Below, in pieces: positions 1-5,254 of a stretch of DNA of 6,974 bases (its first letter is position 1; each line of letters begins with the position of its first letter). The position numbers and the translations under genes are program-made. Under the pieces are notes generated by a model, which was not told the DNA's origin, did not search any database, and was given only the letters and a program-made list of their open reading frames with translations. Source of the DNA: Paracoccaceae bacterium (lineage in GTDB: Bacteria; Pseudomonadota; Alphaproteobacteria; Rhodobacterales; Rhodobacteraceae). The DNA lies in NCBI GenBank assembly GCA_020832725.1, contig JAFIEC010000183.1, positions 1-6,974 on the forward strand, given 5' to 3'.

Positions 1-608
1 CCGCGCGCCATTCGCGCGGCGGCATCGCTGAAGGTGGCCGCCAGCGCCTGCAACAGGGCGGCCTCGTCGGCCGCGTCGTCGGTTTCCCCGGCATCGGCCT
101 TTGCCGAAACCCGCGCCTGCGGCAACATCGGGAAGGTGACCAGAGACACCTCCCAAAGCTCGATCTCGTGCAGCTTGCGCCCCCCCTGGGCCAGCCGCTC
201 GGCGCGCTTGGTCCGATAACCGATCGACAGCCCGTCCAGCGCCCCCGCCCCGATCAAGGCCATCGCCTCGCGGCCGCGCGCCACCTCGGGCAGCACCCTG
301 CCCCGAACCCACAGGCCGCGGGCATCCTCGCGGACTTCCTCCCAGATCCCGATGGGCTGGGCCGGATCGTGCTGCCACAGCATCTTGACCCGCCGTCCCG
401 CCGCCGCCAGGGCCGCGAGCGAGGCCGCATAGGCGCCCGGCATCACCACATCGCCGCCCTGATCGGGCGTGCCGAACAGGCTTGCATATCCGCTGATCGC
501 GGCATCCTCTCCCAGCCGCAAACCCGCCTCGGGGCGATGGAACTTGTGCTCCAGCCCTGCCAATGCCGCCGCGTCGGCGCCTGCCGCCTCTGCCTGGGTT
601 CCGCTCAT
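1..608 (-). CDS. HK97-family prohead protease, GTA gene g4 (partial, C-terminus off window)
   Basis: This is the capsid-maturation serine protease of a gene transfer agent. In the HK97 family (peptidase U35) the enzyme acts inside the prohead, cleaving the delta/scaffold part of the major capsid protein before DNA packaging. I translated 202 codons from the minus strand; the gene continues past position 1. Three family blocks are visible in order: KMLWQHDPAQPIGIW (residues 75-89), GALDGLSIGY (122-131) and ELWEVSLVTFP (150-160). By family comparison the likely catalytic residues are His80, Ser128 and Glu153; the acid is the least certain. The ATG at 608 was chosen because AAAGGAGAGG lies 2 bases upstream, with its GGAG core 5 bases from the ATG. 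An in-frame ATG at 638 overlaps the upstream stop as ATGA but has only a weak GGGG upstream. Portal and g3.5 genes lie directly upstream, the standard GTA head order. The tail after about residue 168 is Ala/Asp-rich. Confidence 0.93.
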   Translation of the reverse strand, partial: MSGTQAEAAGADAAALAGLEHKFHRPEAGLRLGEDAAISGYASLFGTPDQGGDVVMPGAYAASLAALAAAGRRVKMLWQHDPAQPIGIWEEVREDARGLWVRGRVLPEVARGREAMALIGAGALDGLSIGYRTKRAERLAQGGRKLHEIELWEVSLVTFPMLPQARVSAKADAGETDDAADEAALLQALAATFSDAAARMAR

Positions 609-610
609 CG

Positions 611-619
611 CCTCTCCTT
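611..619 (-). promoter_or_regulatory. Strong ribosome binding site deciding the prohead protease start
   Basis: The minus strand reads AAGGAGAGG followed by CG and then ATG at 608-606. The GGAG core sits 5 bases before the ATG. The in-frame ATG at 638 has no comparable site, so translation most likely begins at 608. This is seen directly in the sequence; use of the site is inferred. Confidence 0.7.
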
Positions 620-634
620 TCGTTGAAACACCGC

Positions 635-880
635 TCATTGCCCCAGCCCCGCCAGGATCTTCGGCAACAGCTGCGACAGCACGATGGTCGCCACGCCATA
701 GACCGTCAGCCACAGCCGCTTTTCCAGCCGGTCCAGCGACATGTCGATCCGCTCCAGGCGCCGCGCCAGCGCCAGCCAGCGCTCTTCGGCCACACGTTCA
801 TTCGCATCGATCCGGGCATGGGCCGCGTCGAAACTGTCATAAAGATAGCGCGACCCGCCGATATCGCGCCGACCGTTCAT
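635..880 (-). CDS. GTA head formation protein, g3.5 / rcc01685-like small protein
   Basis: An 81-residue protein between portal and prohead protease, the position of g3.5 (rcc01685) in the R. capsulatus GTA cluster. Its biochemical role is not known to me. The N-terminal two thirds (about residues 13-54) is charged and looks helical or coiled-coil (DAAHARIDANERVAEERW, then RLERIDMSLDRLEKRL). Residues about 57-76 form a hydrophobic stretch that could be a single membrane or capsid-inner-surface helix, ending in LLPKILAGLGQ. This coiled-coil plus hydrophobic helix plan superficially resembles phage XhlA-type proteins, but I see no basis for calling it a hemolysin. The start ATG at 880 overlaps the portal stop as ATGA, with GGAGGAGGA immediately upstream inside the portal's last codons. 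Its own stop overlaps a possible ATG of the protease frame at 638. An upstream in-frame extension into the portal gene is open but lacks support. Confidence 0.8.
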   Translation of the reverse strand: MNGRRDIGGSRYLYDSFDAAHARIDANERVAEERWLALARRLERIDMSLDRLEKRLWLTVYGVATIVLSQLLPKILAGLGQ

Positions 881-2109
881 TCCTCCTCCGCCAGCCGCGG
901 CAGGCCCAGCAGGGCGCGCTTCTCGGCCTCGGTCAGAAAGGCCGCCTCGCCGATCCGGCGCCACTGCTGATCCCGCTCGGCGGCCAGCGCCGGAACCTGG
1001 TCGGGGTCGGGGCGCAATTCCACCGCCTCGCCGATGAACCCGCCCAGCCAGTCCGCCAGCGCCGCCGTCACCCGCGTCGCCAGCGGCAGCACCGTCAGGC
1101 GATAGAACGCGCGGTGCGCCTCCTGGTAATTGGCATAGGTGGCATCGCCCGGAATCCCCATCAGCATCGGCGGAATGCCAAAGGCCACCGCAATCTCGCG
1201 CGCGGCGGCCTCCTTGGTTTTCTGGAATTCCATGTCCGACGGCGAAAAGCCCATCGGCTTCCAGTCCAGCCCGCCTTCCAGCAGCATCGGCCGCCCGGCG
1301 TTGCGCGCGCCCTGATGGTGCATCTCCATCTCGGAAACGAGCCGGTCATACTGATCGGGCGACAACACCGCCTGCCCGTCCGCCCCCTTGTAGACGATGG
1401 CCCCCGACGGCCGCGCGGCATTGTCCAGCAAAGCCTTCGACCATCGGCTGGCGCTGTTGTGCACATCGATGGCCGTCGCGGCGGCCTCCAGCGGTGACAG
1501 CCCGTAATGGTCATCCCGTGGATGATAGGCCCGGACATGGCAGATCGGCGCCACAGCCCCACCCCCCGCCCCGGCATTGAAGCGGTGCTTGCGCACGCCC
1601 ACCGTGTATTCCCAGGCCTCGGGCCAGCCATCCGGGCCGGGGATCACCCGCATCCGGTCGGACCGCAAGACATGCAACTCCACCGGCAGGCCCGGTGCGG
1701 CCCCCGGCACCGCCTCGACATAGGCATTGCCCGACAGCAAAAGCTGCGCATAAAGCGCGTCCAGAAAATCCGCCCGCCCCTGCGCCGGGTTCGGCCGCCG
1801 CATCAGCGTCAGCAGCGGATGCGCCTCGTATCGGCGCTCGCAATCCTGCAGAACCAGCGGCAATGCCGCCGCCGCCTCGGCAATCAGCCGGACCGCGCGA
1901 AACCCCACGGGGTTCCCCTGAAATCCGGCCCGCACAAGCGAGCCCGCATCGCGCGTGCCCTGCCAGACCGGCCGCGCCTGCGCGCCAAGCGCCCCCGGAA
2001 ACGTGTTCACCCGGCCCGCCGTCAGCGGCCCCACGGCCGAAGCCTTGGCCTCGGGCATGGCGTCGCCATCCCCGCCCGCAGCCGCGGCACGGCGTAGAAA
2101 ATCAAACAT
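877..2109 (-). CDS. HK97-family phage portal protein, GTA gene g3
   Basis: Portal protein of the GTA head, expected to form the ring at one capsid vertex through which terminase pumps DNA and to which the tail attaches. The product is 410 residues, close to the family's usual 390-430. Family blocks, numbered from the chosen start, are LLLSGNAYVEAV (about 123-134), GLSPLEAAATAIDVHN (about 203-218), FGIPPMLMGI (about 310-319), YANYQEAHRAFYR (about 325-337) followed by TVLPL, and the C-terminal AFLTEAEKRALLGLP (about 390-404). Portals carry no catalytic site. The ATG at 2109 was preferred over an in-frame start at 2154 because AGGAG lies about 8 bases upstream and the protein then starts MFDFLRR, a typical portal N-terminus. 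Terminase ends 62 bases upstream with no terminator between them, which points to one operon. A Gly/Ala-rich loop (about 179-186) interrupts the middle region. Confidence 0.95.
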   Translation of the reverse strand: MFDFLRRAAAAGGDGDAMPEAKASAVGPLTAGRVNTFPGALGAQARPVWQGTRDAGSLVRAGFQGNPVGFRAVRLIAEAAAALPLVLQDCERRYEAHPLLTLMRRPNPAQGRADFLDALYAQLLLSGNAYVEAVPGAAPGLPVELHVLRSDRMRVIPGPDGWPEAWEYTVGVRKHRFNAGAGGGAVAPICHVRAYHPRDDHYGLSPLEAAATAIDVHNSASRWSKALLDNAARPSGAIVYKGADGQAVLSPDQYDRLVSEMEMHHQGARNAGRPMLLEGGLDWKPMGFSPSDMEFQKTKEAAAREIAVAFGIPPMLMGIPGDATYANYQEAHRAFYRLTVLPLATRVTAALADWLGGFIGEAVELRPDPDQVPALAAERDQQWRRIGEAAFLTEAEKRALLGLPRLAEEE

Positions 2110-2171
2110 TCCTTGCGCTCCTGTCGAAAATTGCTCCGGAACGGCCCAACGCAAAGCCGCGCGACGCCGTG

Positions 2172-3527
2172 CTACAAGCTTCGCACCTGCGGCCGACGCC
2201 AGGACCGCGCCGGCACGATCATCAGTTCCGCCAGTGCCCAGACCAGCGCATCCACCCGGTCCGGGCTGCCCCGCCCCTGAAACCCGGCCAGCGTCATCTG
2301 CGCCATCTGCTCTTCCAGCGCGCCAAGCCCGGCGGCCGCATCGGCCAGGTGAAAGACCCGGCGCTGTTCGTAAAGCGCCGCCACCGGTTCGGCGCGCAGC
2401 ACCTTGCCCTGATGGGCGCGCAGGTCGCGAAAAGGCACCATCGGATCCACCTGATGGACCAGGGTGCGCACCATCTCACCGCCCTGATTGACCTCGGCCA
2501 CCAGCCGCTCGGCGCCGTGGAGATGCACCCCCGCCACCGCCGCCCGCGCCCATTCCAGCGGCGAGGCGCCCTGCACGCTGGCATCCTCCAGAACATAGGC
2601 CCGCCAGGTCTCGGGCGGTCCCTCGGTCACCGCACCCGCCACGACGATCCCGCAGGCATCGGCCGTGCGCCCCGAAGTCACCGGCGGGTCCACCGCAACG
2701 ACGATCCGGCTCAGCTCCGGCACCGCCCGCACCCGCGCGGCATCCAGCATCGCGCCCGACCACAACGCGCCCTCGGCATCTTCCAGCAGAACGCCGTCCA
2801 GTTCCTGCCGGCCAAGCCGCGTTCCGGCATAGCGCGCGCGCACCTCTTCCAGAAACGACGGCGCAAGCCAGGCGCGGTTCGCCTCGGTCGGCGCACGCGT
2901 CACGACGGTCGAGGACAGCCGCAGCAGGTCCTTCAGCACCCCCACATTGCGCGGCGTGGTGGTGACGCACTGCCGCGGCGCCTCGCCCAGCCGCAGCGCG
3001 AATTGCAGCATGTCCCAGGCTTCGCGGCCACGCTTCCACTTGGCCAGCTCATCCACCCAGGCGGCATCGAACTGCGGCCCGCGCAGGTTTTCGGGTTCCT
3101 GCGCCGAATAGGCCTGCGCCACCGCGCCATTGGGCCAGACCAGCCGGCGGCGCGTCGCTTCCCATTTCGGGCGGCGGTCGGGCGGGCTGCAGGCAATAAG
3201 CCCGCTCGGCCCCATCACCATGACCTCCAGCACCTGATCGAATGTCTCGCCCACCAGCGCGACATTCCGGCACCGCCCCGGATCGCCCGGCAAGGCGCCC
3301 TCGACCTGCGCGCGCACCCATTCCGCACCCGCCCGCGTCTTGCCCGCCCCGCGCCCGCCCATGCAGACCCAGGACCGCCAGTTGCCTTCGGGCGGCAACT
3401 GATGCGGCAGGGCCCAGAATTCGAACAGCCAGGGCAACGCCAGCAGCGCGGCGTCACTCAATCCTTCCAGAAACCGCGCCTGATCCTCCGGCGTCTCGCA
3501 GGCGAGCCAGCCTGCGCCCGACCTCAT
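2172..3527 (-). CDS. Terminase large subunit (DNA packaging ATPase/nuclease), GTA gene g2
   Basis: Motor of GTA DNA packaging: an N-terminal ATPase translocates host DNA into the head and a C-terminal RNase H-like nuclease makes headful cuts. From the ATG at 3527 the protein has 451 residues. Visible motifs are Walker A GGRGAGKT (57-64), Walker B AAWVDE with catalytic Glu160, coupling motif CVTTTPR (187-193), and the nuclease acids Asp280 (VVAVDPP), Glu345 (VAEVNQGGEM) and Asp422/Asp426 (SPDRVDAL). All key residues are present, so the enzyme looks intact. The start is uncertain. The frame is open back to a TTG at 3608 (AAAGG 8 bases before it), and a TTG at 3461 lies just before the g1 stop, with GGAAGG almost touching it. 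The ATG at 3527 has no clear Shine-Dalgarno. Strong family resemblance begins near ALPWLFEFWALPHQ, after all three candidates. The overlap with g1 is 74 bases with this start. Confidence 0.94.
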   Translation of the reverse strand: MRSGAGWLACETPEDQARFLEGLSDAALLALPWLFEFWALPHQLPPEGNWRSWVCMGGRGAGKTRAGAEWVRAQVEGALPGDPGRCRNVALVGETFDQVLEVMVMGPSGLIACSPPDRRPKWEATRRRLVWPNGAVAQAYSAQEPENLRGPQFDAAWVDELAKWKRGREAWDMLQFALRLGEAPRQCVTTTPRNVGVLKDLLRLSSTVVTRAPTEANRAWLAPSFLEEVRARYAGTRLGRQELDGVLLEDAEGALWSGAMLDAARVRAVPELSRIVVAVDPPVTSGRTADACGIVVAGAVTEGPPETWRAYVLEDASVQGASPLEWARAAVAGVHLHGAERLVAEVNQGGEMVRTLVHQVDPMVPFRDLRAHQGKVLRAEPVAALYEQRRVFHLADAAAGLGALEEQMAQMTLAGFQGRGSPDRVDALVWALAELMIVPARSWRRPQVRSL

Positions 3528-3816
3528 CGCGTGCCGCGGCAAGATCGAGCGCCGCGACCGGAACACCCCCGCCTCCGCCAGCGCCGCCTTCGTTTCGAGA
3601 TTTTCCAACTGCCTGCCTTTCGGTAAGGGCCAGAACCAACGCCTTGCGGACCATCGCGATGGCCCCGGGCAGTTCCGCCGCCTTGTCGATATCGCCCGCT
3701 TCCAGCCGCTTCAGCGCTTCGGAAAGCGCCCGCGCCGTGGACAGGAACAAAAGCTCCGTCGCCGCAATCATGTCTTGCGGCCCGGCTTCCCCCTCCGGGG
3801 GTCTGTCATCCATCAT
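3454..3816 (-). CDS. GTA g1, probable small terminase subunit
   Basis: First gene of the GTA cluster. In R. capsulatus the g1 product has been reported to act as a divergent small terminase that partners the large subunit. The assignment here rests mainly on position directly before g2, size (about 120 residues) and layout; I cannot see a helix-turn-helix. The protein has a helical N-terminal half (about residues 15-72: AATELLFLSTARALSEALKR, then LPGAIAMVRKALVLAL), a glycine-rich linker (about 77-84), and a basic C-terminal helix (DLAAARDEVGRRLARLRDAG, about 91-110). Starts are ambiguous: GTG 3843, ATG 3840, ATG 3816 or ATG 3813. I prefer 3816 because AGGGG lies upstream, although 12 bases away, whereas the 3840 site would be buried in a 7-bp hairpin at 3845-3861. 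The gene end overlaps the start of the large terminase. Confidence 0.75.
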   Translation of the reverse strand: MMDDRPPEGEAGPQDMIAATELLFLSTARALSEALKRLEAGDIDKAAELPGAIAMVRKALVLALTERQAVGKSRNEGGAGGGGGVPVAALDLAAARDEVGRRLARLRDAGGSGAVSGRIE

Positions 3817-3844
3817 GCCGTCTGTCTGCCCCTGGTGCATCACT

Positions 3845-3861
3845 CGCGCGGGCTCCGCGCG
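3845..3861 (-). repeat. Perfect 7-bp hairpin just upstream of g1 start candidates
   Basis: Arms CGCGCGG (3845-3851) and CCGCGCG (3855-3861) flank a 3-base loop. In the minus-strand mRNA this stem ends 5 bases before an ATG at 3840 and could mask ribosome access to that start. Pairing is seen directly; a role in translation is inferred. GC-rich DNA makes such stems fairly common. Confidence 0.4.
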
Positions 3862-3878
3862 GACAGGGCCGGAGAAGG

Positions 3879-3905
3879 CCGGACCGGGCGCTCCCCCGGT
3901 TCCGG
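3879..3905 (-). repeat. GC-rich 10-bp hairpin with one bulge in the GTA leader
   Basis: On the plus strand CCGGACCGGG (3879-3888) pairs with CCCGGT-T-CCGG (3895-3905), with one bulged base at 3901 and a 6-base loop (3889-3894). It sits between the intrinsic terminator and g1. It shares the 8-mer CCCCGGTT (3894-3901) with the terminator (3929-3936). Function is unknown; it could structure the leader RNA. Confidence 0.4.
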
Positions 3906-3918
3906 ACCGCCCGACACG

Positions 3919-3948
3919 AAAAAGGCGGCCCCGGTTACCCGGGCCGCC
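3919..3948 (-). terminator. Strong intrinsic (rho-independent) terminator, minus strand
   Basis: The minus strand carries an 8-bp stem (GGCGGCCC with GGGCCGCC), then a C/C mismatch as read on the plus strand, an inner 2-bp GG/CC pair and a TTA/TAA loop, followed directly by TTTTT (3923-3919). The plus strand has no comparable T-tract after the stem, so the direction is minus. It would end transcripts coming from fabF-mltG. It also lies about 20-50 bases downstream of a promoter-like sequence at 3974-4002, so it may attenuate the GTA leader or end a short RNA. The hairpin and T-tract are directly visible; efficiency is inferred. Confidence 0.85.
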
Positions 3949-3973
3949 GATACACTTCTTTCAGTATGCACGT

Positions 3974-4002
3974 TTCCTACAGCAGACCGCGCGCCGAGTC
4001 AA
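3974..4002 (-). promoter_or_regulatory. Sigma-70-like promoter upstream of the GTA cluster
   Basis: The minus strand has a -35 TTGACT at 4002-3997, preceded by C as in alphaproteobacterial CTTGAC boxes. A spacer of exactly 17 bases leads to TAGGAA (3979-3974), which matches TATAAT at only three positions. Transcription would begin near 3967, giving a leader of about 150 bases before the g1 ATG at 3816 and passing through the terminator at 3948-3919. It lies downstream of mltG and points only toward the GTA genes. The weak -10 would suit a promoter that needs an activator, which is consistent with the CtrA-type box about 33 bases further upstream. Confidence 0.5.
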
Positions 4003-4035
4003 GGACGTTGTTCCGCAATATCCGCGAACGCAGGA

Positions 4036-4051
4036 TTAACCTTCTCTTAAC
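4036..4051. promoter_or_regulatory. CtrA-type binding box (TTAA-N7-TTAAC)
   Basis: The plus strand reads TTAACCTTCTCTTAAC: two TTAA half-sites (4036-4039 and 4047-4050) separated by exactly 7 bases, with the trailing C. This is the full consensus of the alphaproteobacterial cell-cycle and GTA regulator CtrA. AT-only half-sites are rare in sequence this GC-rich. The box is 52 bases past the mltG stop and 33 bases before the -35 element of the only promoter-like sequence in this gap, which faces the GTA cluster. Direct control of the GTA operon is the inferred role. Confidence 0.65.
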
Positions 4052-4102
4052 CCCGCGCATTGCGCCCCACGGCGGAACATCTGCCCGCCATGCAGCGCCA
4101 GG

Positions 4103-5254
4103 CTACTGACTGCGCCGCTCTGCCTCGATCTGGCGCCAGCGCGCCACATTGGCATTATGGTCGGCCAGGTTGGTGGCAAAGGCATGGCCGCCGGTCCCGT
4201 CCGCCACAAAGTAAAGATAGGGCGTGTCATCGGGGTTCAGCGTCGCGGCAATGCTCGCCCGCCCGGGGTTGGCAATCGGCGTCGGCGGCAGGCCGTCGAT
4301 CACATAGGTGTTGTAGGGCGTCGCCGCGCGCAACTCGCTTTGCCGCAACCCCCTGCCCAGCGTGCCCCGCCCCAGCGTGATACCATAAATCACCGTCGGG
4401 TCGGTCTGAAGCCGCATGGGAATCCGCAGCCGGTTGACGAAAACGCTCGCCACCTGCCGCCGTTCGTCGGCAACCCCGGTTTCCTTCTCGACGATCGAGG
4501 CCAGGATCAACGCCTCCTCCGGGCTGCGCAGCGGCAAGCCCTCGGCGCGGCCCTGCCACAGATCGGCCAGGATACGCTCCTGCCGGGCGGCCATCTCGGC
4601 CACCAGCGCGGCGCGGTCCGCCCCGGAGCGCACTTCGTAACTGTCGGGCGCGAGGCTGCCCTCGGGCGGCAGTTCCGCGATCTCGCCGCTCAGGAAATCC
4701 GCGCGCCGCAACGCCTCGACCACCTGCCAGACGGTGCTGCCCTCGGCGACAGTCACCCGAAAGCGCGTGTCAGCCTTCGCCGCGATCGCGGCGAATTCCT
4801 CGGGCGCCTCGGCCTCCCAGTCGAACGACATCACCTCGACATAGCGGTTGGTGGCGGGATCAAGCTCGCGCACGATCGTATCGGCGCGCACCACGCCGAT
4901 CCGGAAATTGATCTCGGTGCCGCAGGTGCTCTGGCCACCGCGCGTCACGATCTCCAGGATCTCCTGCATCGAGGTTCCGGGCTGGATCAGATAAGACCCA
5001 AAGCGCAACTGGTCGGATTTCTCGGTGTAATTCGCACCCACCCGGAACAGCGTGCCGCTGGAAATCGCGCCTTCCGCCTCCAGCGACCGCGACACGGCGG
5101 CGACATTCGCGCCACGCTCCACACGCAGGCACATCGCCGTCTCCAACGGGCCCGGCCCGGTGAACTGCTTTTGCGCCCAGCCCAGAAACCCGCCCAAAAG
5201 GACAAGCCCCACGATCATCAGCGTCAGGGCGTTTGCGGCGATATGGCGGCCCAT
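4103..5254 (-). CDS. mltG: Endolytic murein transglycosylase MltG (YceG family)
   Basis: Inner-membrane lytic transglycosylase that cuts nascent peptidoglycan glycan strands and is thought to set their length. The 383-residue protein has one N-terminal membrane anchor (about residues 9-26, LTLMIVGLVLLGGFLGW), so the rest is periplasmic. A LysM-like region follows (about 44-105 and again 166-215). The YceG catalytic domain carries the hallmark ASIVEKETG with probable catalytic Glu256, then RLQTDPTVIYG (281-291), YNTYVIDGLPPTPIANPG (314-331) and TPYLYFVADGTGGHAF (344-359). It is about 40 residues longer than E. coli MltG because of extra sequence near 108-165. I recall this extension from Rhodobacteraceae homologues. 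The ATG at 5254 overlaps the fabF stop as TGATG, with GGAGG 4 bases upstream, so the pair is co-transcribed and probably translationally coupled. The stop is TAG at 4103. Confidence 0.95.
   Translation of the reverse strand: MGRHIAANALTLMIVGLVLLGGFLGWAQKQFTGPGPLETAMCLRVERGANVAAVSRSLEAEGAISSGTLFRVGANYTEKSDQLRFGSYLIQPGTSMQEILEIVTRGGQSTCGTEINFRIGVVRADTIVRELDPATNRYVEVMSFDWEAEAPEEFAAIAAKADTRFRVTVAEGSTVWQVVEALRRADFLSGEIAELPPEGSLAPDSYEVRSGADRAALVAEMAARQERILADLWQGRAEGLPLRSPEEALILASIVEKETGVADERRQVASVFVNRLRIPMRLQTDPTVIYGITLGRGTLGRGLRQSELRAATPYNTYVIDGLPPTPIANPGRASIAATLNPDDTPYLYFVADGTGGHAFATNLADHNANVARWRQIEAERRSQ

Noticed and set aside
635..880. Hemolysin/holin (XhlA-like) assignment for the small gene after portal
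   Set aside because: The coiled-coil plus single hydrophobic helix plan is superficially similar, but its position between portal and protease matches GTA g3.5, a head-region gene, and not a lysis module.
1695..3626. 643-codon open frame on the plus strand, antisense to terminase and portal
   Set aside because: Its protein is Arg/Pro/His-rich with no recognisable domain, and the opposite strand encodes clear terminase and portal motifs. Long antisense frames are expected in very GC-rich coding DNA.
3840..3971. Possible leader ORF on the minus strand, GTG at 3971, 43 codons, ending TGATG at the g1 ATG 3840
   Set aside because: It runs straight through the terminator hairpin, and its GTG would precede the predicted transcription start near 3967. 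The product has no distinctive feature, and open frames of this length are common at this GC content.
4010..4029. SOS (LexA) box
   Set aside because: The alphaproteobacterial box is a GTTC-N7-GTTC direct repeat; here the half-sites are inverted and 12 bases apart. Kept only as an unexplained dyad.
4055..4089. Small stems after mltG (GCGCATTGCGC at 4055-4065; GGCGG/CCGCC at 4071-4089) as mltG terminators
   Set aside because: Stems are only 4-5 bp and neither is followed by a T-tract on the minus strand. The much stronger hairpin at 3919-3948 is the better terminator.
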